Assembly: GCA_963969495.1 (NCBI GenBank) | Contig: OZ018333.1 | Span: 92,818,207 to 92,882,206, forward strand | Direction: 5' to 3' | Source: Ceratothoa steindachneri | Taxonomy: Eukaryota; Arthropoda; Malacostraca; Isopoda; Cymothoidae | DNA length: 64,000 nt | Part shown: piece by piece, positions 9,920 to 20,219 of the stretch | Position numbering within the stretch: the first letter of the stretch is position 1 | How the letters are laid out: every line of letters begins with the position of its first letter | Made by a program: the position numbers and the translations under genes | The notes under the pieces: model-generated | What the model was told of the DNA's origin: nothing | Databases searched by the model: none | The model's input: only the letters and a program-made list of their open reading frames with translations

Positions 9920-10165
9920 ACCAAGCGTTTGCTACGTTCGCGTGAATGACGCACGTGACTATATTCGTATTTAGATGGCTCATGATCCTTGTGGGGATGC
10001 TTTCATTGGTTGCCTCTCTTCTTGCAGTACTCCGTGGCCTGCCTTCCTTTTTCCTAGCCCATCTCTTTTCTTCTGGGGCAGTCGTCATAAACTTAATGAG
10101 GAGGGACGGTTCAATTTTACAATATTATTCTATTTGTTTCGTCCCTCCTCGCCCACTCCTCCACA
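9920..10165. repeat. Dispersed repeat with CATAAACTTAATGAGG core (family D, copy 1) next to a Jockey-like scrap
   Basis: The text CATAAACTTAATGAGGAGG, a TTTTACAATATT stretch and TTCTATTTG recurs at about 14880-15060, 29540-29730, 35630-36060, 48440-48790 and 59515-59700. Just upstream, GCGTTTGCTACGTTCGCGTG resembles 41140-41165 in the Jockey-like copy, where it would read ITHANVANA on the minus strand. Family D itself has no clear coding capacity. Confidence 0.6.
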
Positions 10166-10394
10166 CTCGGTCTTTCCTTCTTAGGGAGCAATTTTTCTCG
10201 CTCCCAACTGAGTTTGAAATTAAAGAATCCATTAAAATCCGAACAAATTATTATTTATTGTATATTATGGGTGATTTGGATTTTGACGATCCTTAATGAT
10301 GATCCTTTTTGTTTTCGACGTATTCTTGTGGATGGTTCAAATCATATATTGTAGATGTATGATCCGACACAGTCCTATGGATGCATTTTGTGTG

Positions 10395-10465
10395 CGAGTT
10401 TTGACAAATGCGGATGGCGTTACGAGGCCCTTGTGGCTTTTGTCATCCGTGAAATTATGTATGTT
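10395..10465. repeat. Short repeat shared with 18200-18270
   Basis: Both sites share GATGCGGATG, then CCCTTGTGGCTTTTGTCATC, then CGTGAAATTATGT. About 70 bases are involved; the class is unknown. Confidence 0.65.
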
Positions 10466-10470
10466 ATGTC

Positions 10471-10486
10471 AGAGAGAGAGAGAGAG
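10471..10486. repeat. (AG)n microsatellite
   Basis: A run of eight AG units directly follows the short repeat shared with 18200-18270. Confidence 0.9.
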
Positions 10487-10504
10487 GGGCTGACCGAGGA
10501 AGAA

Positions 10505-10640
10505 GTTGTAAACTTTTATTGAGGTGCAGCAATTAAACCTTGTGAGTTCGGGGGGTCCAAACTTACCCTCACCAGTCCACCCCCGACCACCAAGGAATAA
10601 GTTAAAAACAAACCATAAAATCATGTAACTTTCCTCCGTT
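10505..10640. repeat. Dispersed repeat (family F), also near 14795-14880 and 29080-29130
   Basis: ATAAACTTTTATTG-G followed by AATAAACCTTG recurs at about 14798. The part CCACCAAGGAATAAGTTAAA followed by AACAAA recurs at about 29100. It is G/C-run-rich between these blocks and has no coding similarity. Confidence 0.55.
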
Positions 10641-11389
10641 TAGTGTCGCTTATCCAGGTTGATTCAAAGAGGCCTTTTTGTGTGGGTATGGATGTCGAAG
10701 CCCCGCTTTTCGAAATCGTCACCTTAGGGTTCGAATTCCCTTACGTTGTCACACGTTGTTACGCGCTCCATTGTTGTTCTGCAATGCCCCGCCCCAAATG
10801 GGCGGAGCTACAATTGAAGTCCTAAAATTTCTTAATCGGCGGCTATGAATTCAAAATTCACAGTTGAAAAATTAGTGGCAAACAGGGAGGGAGGGAAGGG
10901 GGGGTGCGTTGCAATTGTAAATATAACAGGACACGTAAAAACCAAAATATTTAAGTATGATATAACCAAAAAATTGATTGACACGTATTGTGTCTAGCTC
11001 AACCCTCCTCTGGTGGTGTCAGTTTCCTCAATCAACCTTGAACCTCACCCCCCCCCCCCCCTCCCGCCGTTCACTTGGTTGTTTGGACAAGTTCTTTCGT
11101 CGATCCTTTCATTAAGTTCACATGAATTTTAAATTCGAAATCATCACTTTCTTCATTTCTGATTATGAAGATTTGTTCTGAGAATTCTTTCAATTTCTTC
11201 CTCACGTTTTTATTGAATTTTTGTCCTTTATTTAATTGTGCGGCATTCCTTTCATTTTTCTGATCTTCGCTTATAATTCTTAAGCTCGTGCTTCCCTATC
11301 TACTACTTCGATGGCTTCGTTCCTTGATGGTATTAAAATGGTTCATAAACCTCATGAGCGGGAACGTCCATGCCCCAATTAGCCATTCC
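10641..11389. other. Gap: one palindrome and a C-homopolymer, no gene
   Basis: It contains the second copy of CCGCCCCAAATGGGCGGAGC (10789-10808), a G-rich run near 10890 and a run of about 13 C near 11048-11060. The rest is A+T-rich, and I saw no frame of interest. Confidence 0.5.
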
Positions 11390-11950
11390 TGACCCATATG
11401 TCCCCCCATCCCCACACCAACTTAGGATTTTAGGGGGTAGAGGGACACATTTTGGAGGCTTTTCCCTCCCCTACTCTGGTGGGTTTGGGGGGATTATATA
11501 TTAGCCGGCCTTCGCCCCATGGGGTGGTTTCTGTGTTGACACTCTCGCAAGCGATCTTCTTTCGAAATATTTTTTCTCTTGTCAATTAACGCTAAATTAA
11601 TCTTGTCTCCTTCTTTATTTGGTTTGTGTTTAATCTTGATTCATAAATGTGTGAGAGGAAACTTTGTTTCCCTCGCACGACTGCTTCAGTCGTGTTCGGA
11701 TTTCGCTACGCGGTAAATTGCCTGCCTCGATTCGGAAAATGTTTGTGTTTTTCGCAAGTGTTGAGGCTGCAAGTGTGTGAACACAGAACGCGGTATCTGG
11801 CTCAGCTAGTGTGCGCGGGAGTGTTTTCCACCTTAACTAGCCTCGATGAAGGCTGCTGAAGGGAAGAGAAATAATAGGAAGAAAAGGACAAGAGCTTCAG
11901 ACTTCTCCACGCGGCCCTACCGAAGGTAACGTAGTGATAAAGCAGGTTTT
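11390..11950 (+). repeat. Long dispersed repeat (family G, copy 1), possibly a retroelement 5' region
   Basis: About 560 bases recur at about 59735-60300, and their left part recurs at about 63335-63480. Shared landmarks in order: GACACATTTTGGAGGCTT, GATTATATATTAGC, a GGTGGTTTC-GT-TTGACACTC block, TTTGTGTTTAATCTTGA, GAGGAAACT-GTTTCCCTCGC, TACGCGGTAAATTGC, GGCTCAGCTAGTG-GCGCG and CTCGATG-AGGCTG. After this ATG comes a basic, frame-open start (MKAAEGKRNNRKKRTRASDF), then GAAGGTAACGTA. The repeated arrangement (untranslated-looking leader, ATG, Lys/Arg-rich start) would fit the 5' end of a retroelement ORF1 or a duplicated first exon. The copy at 60.2 kb has a frame break after MEAGKGKKKKK. Confidence 0.6.
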
Positions 11951-12109
11951 TTTTTTACATTTTTGTCTTTATTTCTCACTCACTCCCTTTAAATACTTCC
12001 CACGTACATACTCACTCCCCCGTTAGGAGCACATCGATTGGATAGATTTATGAAAGAGGCTGATAGGTAGTCTCCTCTTTAACCTGCTCGAGCTATATAC
12101 AATTCGCAT
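11951..12109. other. Short gap, A+T-rich
   Basis: A poly-T run near 11947-11956 follows family G. No gene or repeat was assigned. Confidence 0.4.
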
Positions 12110-12560
12110 TTCCACTTTCCTCAACTTCACCATTTATGAACCTTTCCTCACCACTTTCTGGTGGAGATCCTAAGGTTGGGTTTTAATAATGAGAAGTAGA
12201 ATGTTTGTATGGCGCTGTTCGAGGCCATTGGCCTTTTCAGAGCGCCTACCATCGACTATCGGGAAGGGAGAAAGAAGAGGTTTGGCTCATCTTCAGGGTA
12301 AGGGTTCGAGCCCCAAACGAAGCTTTAGGAGAATGGGGTCGGAGGTCGCATGGCGGCATATGTGGGATTGTGCCTCACCAACCCCAACATTGCGAGTTTC
12401 CCTCCCTGGCCCCATTCAGGGGATGTCTTTTACACATTTCCATCCCTCTGTTACCTTCTCTTTATTCTTCTATGCTCTTATTTTCTCTTCTTTTTCTTGT
12501 GGGCACCCGAAACGTACCCCCCCCCCCCCCACCCGCCCACGAGGGCGTATCAAGGAGAAA
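12110..12560. repeat. Dispersed repeat (family H) beginning with a CR1-like 3' tail
   Basis: The left part (CTCAACTTCACC, TTTCTGGTGGAGATCCTAA, then TAATAATGA) matches 20470-20575, where it follows a legible CR1-like ORF end, so it is probably that family's 3' end. The middle part (TGGCGCTGTTCGAGGCC, CAGGGTAAGGGTTCGAGCCC, CGAAGCTTTAGGAGA, TATGTGGGATTGTG) matches 20585-20760. The right part (TTCAGGGGATGTCT, TCTTGTGGGCACCCGAA) matches 26330-26370 and 53850-53905. The last part leads to a C-run at about 12517-12530. It has no conserved frame. GGGTTCGAGCCCC at 12302-12314 resembles a tRNA B-box, but see the rejected items. Confidence 0.6.
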
Positions 12561-12809
12561 TCTGTAAAGAAAAAGGCGAAGATGAAGTGAAAATTTGCGG
12601 AAGATGTATAGCCACAGATCCCCCAGAGTGCGTTGGGGCAGGAAAGGCACAATCCTCTAGATTTCAACCTAACGTAGTCGCCCATTATACCCTAGATCCC
12701 CCTTGCTGGGGCGTGATAGTAAAGAGGGGGAATGCAAACGTATTGCAAACACTAAGAGGAAATGGTTGTTTCCACCCCCCTCAAACTTACTAGGGATGAA
12801 TGCACAAAA

Positions 12810-12895
12810 ATTGATTGGCGACTAGCCTGCGAAAGCAGCCTCTGTCCGGGCGTTTCCTTGGAGGATGTCCCCGGGGGAGATCTTAACACCGCCTT
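12810..12895 (+). pseudogene. Short Gypsy-associated fragment
   Basis: ATTGGCGACTAGCCTGCGAA followed by a GGGCGTTTCC and GGGGGAGATCTT block corresponds to 26536-26610, 20772-20832 and 54088-54155. There it immediately precedes Gypsy reverse transcriptase sequence. Similarity stops near 12895. No frame is conserved. Confidence 0.5.
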
Positions 12896-13029
12896 TCTCT
12901 GCAGCTCTTCTTGGCGTCTTATTTATCGACGGCGTGTACACATAATTTAGCTCACGCATTTGTTCTGCACGACCGGTAGTCACTTCCTTCGTATCCTCGA
13001 GGCACAAAAGGGCGTAAGAACAGCATCGA

Positions 13030-14340
13030 TCTTAGAAGTGCATTGTTGACCATCTTCTCAAAGGTTTCTGAACATGTACATATAGAGTTCCGACTGTGGT
13101 CGCGACTTTCGAAATTCGATCAGAGAAGTGGTTTCTGTGGTTTCTCCTTCTAATGGGCACTACCTTGATTTTCTCTTGGTGAGTTCTTATTTTCCATTTG
13201 ACCTCTTTTAATCTTTCGATTTCTGCCGCCGTCATGCGAGCTTGCATAGGCCGGTTACGCCAAGGGCACTGTTTTTATCTGGCTGAAATCATCCGCGAAT
13301 TGAATGTTGAGGCAAGTGGGGTTACCAGGGGCTCGTACATCTACGGTGTATATTGAGTAAAGATTGGGGGAGTCCTGCATTAATCGAGAACTTTTGTCTG
13401 TCCATGCTCCCCAAACTGATATACGCTGTTCTGTCCGTGACATAATCATGGAGTTCTTTCTATGGTTTAACTTCGTCCGAGCAGCAGTATTTTGTATTCC
13501 ATTCCCGTTGGTCACATCTTATAAAATGCTTTTGATACATCCCGACCGAGTTTGTCCACGTAACTTTCCTCTCTTTTGGCCTCGGGAAAACTTGTCGTGA
13601 TGTAATTTCTCACCATCTCCGCACTTCGCTTTTTCCGGAAGTCAAATTGATAAGGATTGTACAGGGAGTTCTCCTTCTGGTGAGGCACTAGTTTTCTATT
13701 GAGGATCTTCTCAAAGAGAGTCGTTAAAGATTCATCCCATTCCTTCGATGACATTCGCTGGTGCTTTTTCAAAGTTTAACTTTGTCAGCGCCGATTCTCC
13801 TGGGGCTCTCTGGTTGAATCAGTGAAGCGCGCCGAGTAGTTCCTCCTCAGCTCTATCGGCGCCTCTGTCGTACCGTCTTATGGATTTGTGTTCAGCTGCT
13901 CTATGGATTTAGTTTCTAAATCCTATATCGTAATCTTACTCCTTCAATTATACTGAATATATTTTCCCAATAACTTAGGAACATTGTTTTTATATTTACT
14001 CCTTTGGTTTCGATGTTTCCGTTTTTGTTTCGTATTTTCATTTTCTCGATCCTATGAGACTGCTGATCATTTTGCCGAATCTCTTTGGGAGATGCATCAT
14101 GATCCAGGCTTTCGATCACATCGTCTCCACCGTTGTTTGAGGATCAAGTGGTTGAGCTCTTCTCTGATGGATCTTTACGCTGTATCGAGTCAATTGATGC
14201 GTTTCTGGTGTTTATCTCCTATAATAATTTCAGTTCACGCTATATATCCTTCATGTATTCGGTCCATCTATATGTTGAGGTGGATCTATACGCAGATTTC
14301 GAGATATTTCTATATCTGCGTTGATTAGGTAGTTATCAAG
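13030..14340 (-). pseudogene. Jockey-like non-LTR reverse transcriptase fragment with FADD
   Basis: Minus-strand reading gives a linker MIESLDHDASPKEIRQNDQQ (14119 downward), then LTTLFEKILNRKLVPHQKEN, SLYNPYQFDFRKKRSAEMV and RDVSKAFYKM (13740-13515). The second reading frame continues with SPNLYSIYTVDVRAPGNP and NIQFADDFSQI (FADD at 13299-13288). The post-palm block RLKEVKWKIRTHQEKIKVVP, IRRRNHRNHFSD, follows at 13210-13110. The order and spacing are those of Jockey-clade RTs (YRPISLL - FRKKRST - VSKAFDKVW - QGSPLSPxLY - QFADD). In this copy AFDK has become AFYK, losing the catalytic Asp, and there is a frameshift between the first and second halves. The endonuclease lies upstream only as scraps. 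The relative at 39660-41200 is from the same lineage. Confidence 0.88.
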
Positions 14341-14379
14341 TTCGTTGATTGCCTCATCAATCTCCGAGAATTGCCTCAT

Positions 14380-14600
14380 TCTAAGTGTGAGGTTGATAGT
14401 TCTCGATCAGGAGCGCGTACCGTGCCCCCCGCCCGTCTGCCTTTTTGTATTTTTTTCTTCGGTTGAGTCTTTCCCAACCCAACTCCCAAGTTTGCGTCAG
14501 ATAAAACTGAGGGTTGTTACCACTTGTGGGGGAAAAGGGGTGCTTCAAAGGCGGTGGGCTTTAGTAGACTAGCTCGCCCTTCGAACAGGAAGAGCTTCTC
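14380..14600. repeat. Dispersed repeat shared with 28200-28345
   Basis: Both loci share CCACTTGTGG-G-G-AAGGGG, GCCTCAAAG/GCTTCAAAG and TTTAGT-AACTAGCTC, then AGGAGCTT-TCCACATCTCTTG-type text. It may be the 5' region of the Jockey-like lineage, because in both places it adjoins Jockey-like sequence. The class is not established. Confidence 0.5.
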
Positions 14601-14794
14601 CACCTCTCTTGAATCTTTCCCTGTAAACAACGTGTAATTGTGTTTTGGGTGTGAGATGTATAAGTGTGGGTTAAAAGTTGTTCGGGTTGAGAGCTCCCGC
14701 CCATTACCTAATTGAGTACTGAGGGGATGGAGGGTGATGATAAATGGATCACTCGTTGTCGAAAAATCGTCCTTCTGTGGGAAGACAGCGTCGA

Positions 14795-15060
14795 GTTATA
14801 AACTTTTATTGGGGCCCAAATAAACCTTGGCCCTTAATTCCTCCCTCCCTCCCTCCCCCCTCCCGGAGTCTTCCATCTGTCGTTTCGAAATAGTTCACGG
14901 TAAGACCCTCGACCCTCCCTCATAAACTTAGAATATCCCATAAATTATTAGATGTGCTTCTTACCGACTCAGGGCTCCCATGGAGTTTCCCCATTGTAAA
15001 AGCCTTAATTATATTACTTTACAACCCCCCCTCCTACTTGGCTTTGGAGTAGGGTTATTC
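14795..15060. repeat. Dispersed repeats F and D (copies)
   Basis: The family F start (ATAAACTTTTATTGGGGC) is followed by family D text: CATAAACTTAGAATATCCCA, TAAATTATT, and later CCATTGTAAAAGCCTTAATT and TTTACAACCCCCCC. The last blocks are also in the copy at 29640-29705. Family D here lacks the AATGAGG part, so it carries a small internal deletion. Confidence 0.6.
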
Positions 15061-15214
15061 TGTCCTTACGTAACCTGCAGAAAAATAAAAAGAACGCCGC
15101 GGTTGAACTGGTGAAGAATGCAGCCAAAGGCACAATTTAAGAAAGAGCGAGGAATTCGTTCTTAAGAATAACACTTTCCTTTCTAATTTACTCAGTGTGT
15201 AATGGATTGAGGGC

Positions 15215-15232
15215 GAGAGAGAGAGAGAGAGA
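15215..15232. repeat. (GA)n microsatellite
   Basis: A run of nine GA units. It lies ten bases before a MITE-like left end at 15243. Confidence 0.9.
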
Positions 15233-15242
15233 TGTGAATGTG

Positions 15243-15310
15243 CAGGGTGGTCGGAAGTCTTGTTGCACCTACCAAAAAGAAATGATAATAATATAATCAC
15301 ATGTGCGTAC
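15243..15310. mobile_element. Partial copy of the MITE-like element of 8179-8340
   Basis: CAGGGTGGTCGGAAGTCTTG is followed by TTGCACCTACC and an AATAATAATATAAT interior, as in the left half of the element at 8179. The right terminal repeat was not found, so this copy is truncated or strongly diverged. Confidence 0.4.
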
Positions 15311-15424
15311 ACACACGTTTTTGGTCTACACATTCGCGCTGTGTCAATCAGCGATGGGGCAACCCATCGTGAACAGAGGCGGATGGGAGGGGCTCTCTGT
15401 GCTCTTTCAGCGGGTTTTTTTTTG

Positions 15425-16385
15425 CGTGGCACCAAGGGTCAAATTCCGGACTGACAACCGGGATATTGACTGATCCAAGATCTTTGAAATATGTCACAAC
15501 CTTAGTTACCCGCATAAATTTCTTGCTTAAACTCTACAAAAGGAAACTTCTATGGAACTGAAACCCTTTTAATTATTGGAATTCTGATTTTACCTCCCTG
15601 ATGCCTGTTGCGTTCTCCCCCGTCTCCTGAAATGCTTGAATATTTGGGTCGTATTTAAATATGAGACAACCCTTTTTATTTTTCTTCTATACCCTGGGTG
15701 TGAAAGAGAAGAGTTTATGGGAGCTAAATTCTGTGGGTGCGAGCGATAGCATGTGTGGAGGGGGTAGAGATGGGAGAGTATGCTCACCTGCAGGTCAAAA
15801 CCTCCCATCAAGGAAGGAGACCTTGACGTTGGTTCGTCCGTTGACTTTGTGCGCATGTGTGTGTGTGAGAGAGAGAGAATGTATGCCCGAGACAGCGTGT
15901 GTATATGAGTGTTTGTGTGATCCTAAATTGAAGAAGAAAATCTCCATGTCTTAAATACATTAGCTCCGAATTAAAAAAAAAAAATAACTCTGATCTGTCT
16001 GAATTCACGTCCAAGCTTTTTTATTCTGTCGAAAGGAGATTTCAAAGTTAATCTCGTGGGAGAATGGAGAAGCCAAACTCTCATTTCTGTTTAGAAAATG
16101 TCAATATTTTGTCTTTGTGGAGCCGAAGGATGGAGGGTAATTCTCCGAAACTAGACCATTACATACTTGCGAGTCATTCTCTTTTGAAGTTTTTATTTCT
16201 CATACTCTTCTTCTGTCACACAGTGAAATTGGTTTTGGAATATTGTGTAATTCCCAAATTTACAGGTAAGTGTGGTGATTTTAGAGACGATCGATCTCCT
16301 GGCACATTTCCGAATTCAACTAGGGAAAAAGGGCATTTATAGCAAAATAAAAAATGGTAATTAGCTAATTCAGGATATTAAAATG
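15425..16385. repeat. Diverged copy of the left part of composite repeat block C
   Basis: It matches 25070-25700 in pieces: GGCACCAAGGGTCAAATTCC, AACCGGGATA, CACAACCTTAGTTACCCGCA, ATTTCTTGCTTAAACTCTAC, TGAAATGCTTGAATATTTGG and TATGAGACAACC. After an insertion-like stretch (15720-16120) it continues with GAAACTAGACCATTAC, CTACTCTTCTT-like text, CACAGTGAAATTGG, GAGACGAT and ACTAGGGAAAAAGGGCATTT. The stretch at 15720-16050 (GTGTGTGTGAGAGAGAGAG and a poly-A run near 15970) is not in the copy at 25 kb. The plus strand shows no conserved frame. Confidence 0.65.
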
Positions 16386-16389
16386 TTAA

Positions 16390-16875
16390 TTAGAGATTTG
16401 GAAATTAATTAAGTGATGCAATGGCCAAGATGTTAAAGATATATTTTCCTTCAGTATTTACACTTAGGAATATTCTACTTGTACCTTATGGAGACTAACC
16501 TTCATACATTGGAAAGGAGAAGAATTCGAGGGGACTTGATTGAGGTAAAAAGTTAAAATGGAGACAGAGAAAGGTTCTTATTTTTCGTGAACAGGATAGG
16601 ACAAAGAACAATGGGTTTAAGTTGGACAAGAATAGGAAAGAGGGTGGTAGAAATTGGTTTACAAATCTAGTGGTAGATGAATAGAATAGGCTCACTAGTC
16701 AGTGATAGAAGTTTCTTCCCTGTGTAGTTTTAAGAATTGATTGGATAAATTTATAGATGAGGATGCTGGGTGAAAGGAAAGAGATCTGCCTCGTATAGGC
16801 TATTGATAGTCCTTTTGCAGACTATTCCTTTTAACTTCTTTATTCTTTAACTGCATTACTCTATTCTTTGATTAG
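16390..16875 (+). pseudogene. CR1-like RT C-terminal fragment and 3' end
   Basis: Plus-strand reading gives LHTLERRRIRGDLIEVKKLK, FREQDRTKNNGFKLDKN, GGRNWFTNLVVDE and then *NRLTSQ, the last C-terminal block of CR1-like ORF2 proteins (RDLIEV, NGFKL, R-FF--RVV-WN-LP). Stops and one small deletion (TCAGTGATAG) break it. The following text GCCTCGTATAGGCTATTGAT and a T/C-rich tail (TTAACTTCTTTATTCTTTAA) recur at 8890-8940 and 20385-20440, which marks the 3' UTR. It adjoins the diverged C-block copy on its left, as at 25740-25830. Confidence 0.8.
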
Positions 16876-16929
16876 TAATGGAATAAAGTTAAAAAAAACT
16901 AGGGAATAGCTTTACATTTGGCTTGTGAG

Positions 16930-17330
16930 TTTTGTTTTTAGCAACATGGCGGAGTATTCGATCTACCCTGTTGCCTCGCGCTGTTTCCGTAGCGATTTTC
17001 TCTGTTATGATCGTAAGCGCGGTGTCCGTTCCTCGCCTGCTCCTGATGCCGTGCTGTTATGAGTTGGAGAGGTTGTTCTGGTTAATCTTTCATTTATGGG
17101 CTTTTCAAAGAGTTTGCCTAGAAACTCCAATAGCGAGATCGGGCGGTGGTAGCCTTCGACTTGATGTTTCGGTTTGCCCGTTTTCGGCACGAAGATCATC
17201 TTTCTTCGCCATCTTAAATGCTCCGTAGCAGAGCTATTAAAAAGGACAAATTTAACAAACTTCGGAACGGGGAAGGCAAAAAGGGCAAAACCCTTTTGGA
17301 ATTTGGGACGTGTCCGTATCATAAAGACGG
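16930..17330 (-). pseudogene. Jockey-like RT N-terminal fragment
   Basis: The minus-strand frame 17322-17005 reads RTRPKFQKGFALFAFPVPKF, then KMIFVPKTGKPKHQVEGYHR and PISLLEFLGKLFEKPINERL. This is the RT entry block of Jockey-type elements (FLPKPGKP - SYRPISLL - LGKLFEKLI). The frame is open over 100 codons apart from a local insertion, so this copy is less decayed than its neighbours. It stops before the palm. The flanks at both ends are unassigned, so this is a small fragment rather than a whole element. Confidence 0.82.
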
Positions 17331-18760
17331 ATGGCTTAATTTTACAAAGAAGGGAAAAGAAAGGAAAAGAAAAGCTAGTCCGATTTCCTTTAAGGAATGG
17401 CGTCTAATTTTTTTAATTCCGAACTTTTGTCCGGTTCCAACTTCGATTATCTTAATTACGGCTACTTGGAGTTCAGCGAAAATGAGCTCACACCCCTTGT
17501 TTTTCAGGGGTGTCGTTTGTCTTTAAGGGGACCCCTTTTTTTATTTGCCATGGTCCACGCCACCCCCTGGCGGGAGGTGGAGTACCTGGTTTTTCTTCCT
17601 TCTTTTTATTCCGTTTTCTTCGATGAAAAAATACCTGGCGTCCTTTGTGTGCAGAGTGTCTATTTTAATCGAAATGGATCTATTATTTCGATTTGAATTG
17701 AAAGAGGAGGGTGTCTTCCCTCTTTCAAGTATGGGAGATGATGAATAGATGCAAATGGATGAGTGGATCCAGTAGGACCCCTGGATCCACGGTGGACTGA
17801 ATCAACTCCAGCACCCATTCACGTGTGAGAAGTGCCCCTCGGATTACCCGAAAGTTTGAGGGAAAGTAATGTCTGATTTTAAGGTATATATTAAAAATGA
17901 AGCAAACTAATGGAAATATTTAATCATAACATAACCTCCATTGCTTTCTAGAACCTCGGGCGACGACAAGCTTCTAAATGCCTCGCTTGTAAAATTCTTT
18001 GGTTTTGATGCAAAATATGAACTCGTTTTCACCTCTTCTCTCGATGCCATCTTAAGACCACTTAAATGGTTTTGTAATTTCCTCAACAAGTGAAGACACT
18101 TACGTTCCTTAATGTTATTTTCCAACGCCTTTTATTGCAAATCAATAGAAAATAGCCATTATTTATTTTAACTTTGTTTTTGTGTTGTGTGGGGGAGGGG
18201 CGGTGACGGATGCGGATGACCTTTGATACGCCCTTGTGGCTTTTGTCATCCGTGAAATTATGTTGTTATGAAATATTTCCTAAAAATAGGCAAATTGTTT
18301 TGTTCATCCATTGTAAGGCTTAAAAAAAACGCGTTAAATTTTATTGAAACTTACCCAAAGGAAATTTCTTAAAAAAAATTTAGAACTGAACAGTTTTGGT
18401 GGATTTTAGTATGTAAATGACTTTCCCGTACAGACCCCCCCGATCTAGTCTTCCATCAGGTTTTTATTGTATACTCATTAGTATCTGTCTAATGTGAGCT
18501 TTAAATGGGATGATTATTTGAGTAAATACCGAAAAATATATGAACTAAGTTGAAGAAAATGGTATAAATTTCATCTTTTCAAACCATCTAAATACTACTC
18601 GAAACTTTATTCTCGAAATTCGGACATCAGTTTCGTTCCAGCCTGATATGATAACTCATTCCGGAATAGGCCTCTTCTCTTGGCTAATCCACATCATTAG
18701 CTTCTTCCTGTACCTTGACCTCGTAATCTGACATGGATAGAACGAGGATTATGATGGATT
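17331..18760. other. Largely unassigned stretch with two short dispersed repeats
   Basis: At about 17740-17830 the text GATGATGAATAGATG, GGATCC, CTGAATCAACTCCAGCACCC resembles 14720-14760, 28565-28640 and 46095-46155 (GATGATGGATGG, GAATCAACT-CC-CTGCCC). At 18200-18270 lies the second copy of the repeat at 10395. Elsewhere the stretch is A+T-rich and I see no supported frame. Confidence 0.45.
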
Positions 18761-19079
18761 AGCTTGGTCGGTTCATGGGTTCGTTTGATTTCCATGAGGG
18801 AGACAAAAGGGAGGAGCGAGTCTACAGAAGATGAATCTCTCTTTTCACCTCTCGGAACCCCCCTTTCAGGGGCTCAGATCTCGAGCCTTTATTATTTTCT
18901 GCGATGGGAAGAAAGAAAATCGTTTTTCATGGGTGACTTTGTTAGTTTGACCAGCTTAAACAAAGTCATGCAATTCCTTTTCTTAGTTCCTATTAATCTT
19001 TCTTTGCAAAGTCATGTTAATGTGTGAGTGAGGTGGTGTACACGAATATTGGGAGAACGAACAGTCGATAAAGGAGAAG

Positions 19080-19195
19080 AAATATTAGAGGTGCAAATTT
19101 GCCTGGAGGTCACTCAGTGTATTGAAGCAAAGAGTAGTGTTGGGATTCGTTAAGAGAAATGTTAATGACGAAAGATTGTCTTTAAAAGTCGGTGG
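19080..19195 (+). pseudogene. CR1-like RT thumb scrap
   Basis: CAGTGTATTGAAGCAAAGAG, then TTGGGATTCGTTAAGAGAAA and TGTTAATGA reads QCIEAKS-VGFVKRNVN. This is the thumb block seen at 2640 (minus), 60510 and 63190. No further RT sequence lies beside it. Confidence 0.6.
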
Positions 19196-19472
19196 TTAAG
19201 CCATGACTTGTTTTTGCCCGCGTGCAGTCCATACATGTGGTTAGTCCACTTGAAGGTAGAGCTGCAAGCAGATTTTGGATTGGAGATGGGGGGGGGGAAG
19301 GACTTACTATTTTTCGACATTTCTCCCAATCAGATTTATATTTGTTGTTTGAGATCTGAATGGGATTTATGTATATTAAGATAGATATAGGGATGATACG
19401 GTCACCAATTCGGGACGTAGCGAGAAGTAGTCTTAAGATATCCTCCATTCACATTCCTAAATAATTCAATTA

Positions 19473-19492
19473 GTGTGTGTGTGTGTGTGTGT
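19473..19492. repeat. (GT)n microsatellite
   Basis: A run of ten GT units. Confidence 0.95.
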
Positions 19493-19875
19493 AACGGGAA
19501 TAGAGCATGTAGAGGTTGAAAGCTTGGTTGATTGCTTAGTAGTTTAGGGGGTGTTTGTCTGGTGTTTGGGAGAAAAGAAGAATCGTTTGATTGTGTTGGA
19601 GGTGGATAATTTCAGGAGGAATGTGCCCCAATGAAATGGTGCCCCAACTTCTTTTGGCCGTCTTTCAACAAAGGCCATCAGCTTTTCAATCCTCTCTCTC
19701 GCATCAGAGAGCTTTAACATTTCCGTCTCCTCCTCTCTTGCTATCGTCATCCCAGCTAATGTGTTTATGTACACTTCCTTTAGGGGGCGGGGGCGATTTA
19801 GGTCAGGCTCTTAAGCCCCGTTTGGTTCAGACTCGACCTTTCCTTCCATGGATTTGTCCTAACAGACCTACGATT

Positions 19876-19980
19876 TGTCTCTGCGCATTAATAGAAAAAT
19901 TGTTGTATTTTCAACAGCCTTTCTATTTGTGTGCATAAATGGAAAAATTATGTTCTATTTTGAACAGCCTTTCTATTTAG
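19876..19980. repeat. Two tandem units of about 50 bp
   Basis: AACAGCCTTTCTATTT occurs at 19913 and 19963. Each is preceded by AAAAATT-TGTT-TATTTT. A second small duplication (ATTAGGT-AGAGGCCTC at 20097 and 20142, period 45) follows 150 bases on. Confidence 0.8.
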
Positions 19981-20219
19981 CACGTGGACGTCTTAAGATG
20001 ATCATAGTACAACATTTGACGGCATTTCGTGTGGCTGCAAAAGGAGCCTATATTCAGTGGAGATATTTTCTTCGCTGGGAACATTAAGGCTTGAATATTA
20101 GGTGAGAGGCCTCTCGGAGCGATGGTAACCCCGGAGAGAAGATTAGGTAAGAGGCCTCCCTGGTAAAGAAAGAATAAGAATAGCCGGATCTCCCGGCATC
20201 TATGCAAAGCTAAAACTTT

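Noticed and set aside
12295..12320. tRNA B box (GGGTTCGAGCCCC) suggesting a tRNA-derived SINE in family H
   Set aside because: No A box at a suitable distance. The second copy of the family reads GGATTCAAGCAC, so the box is not conserved.
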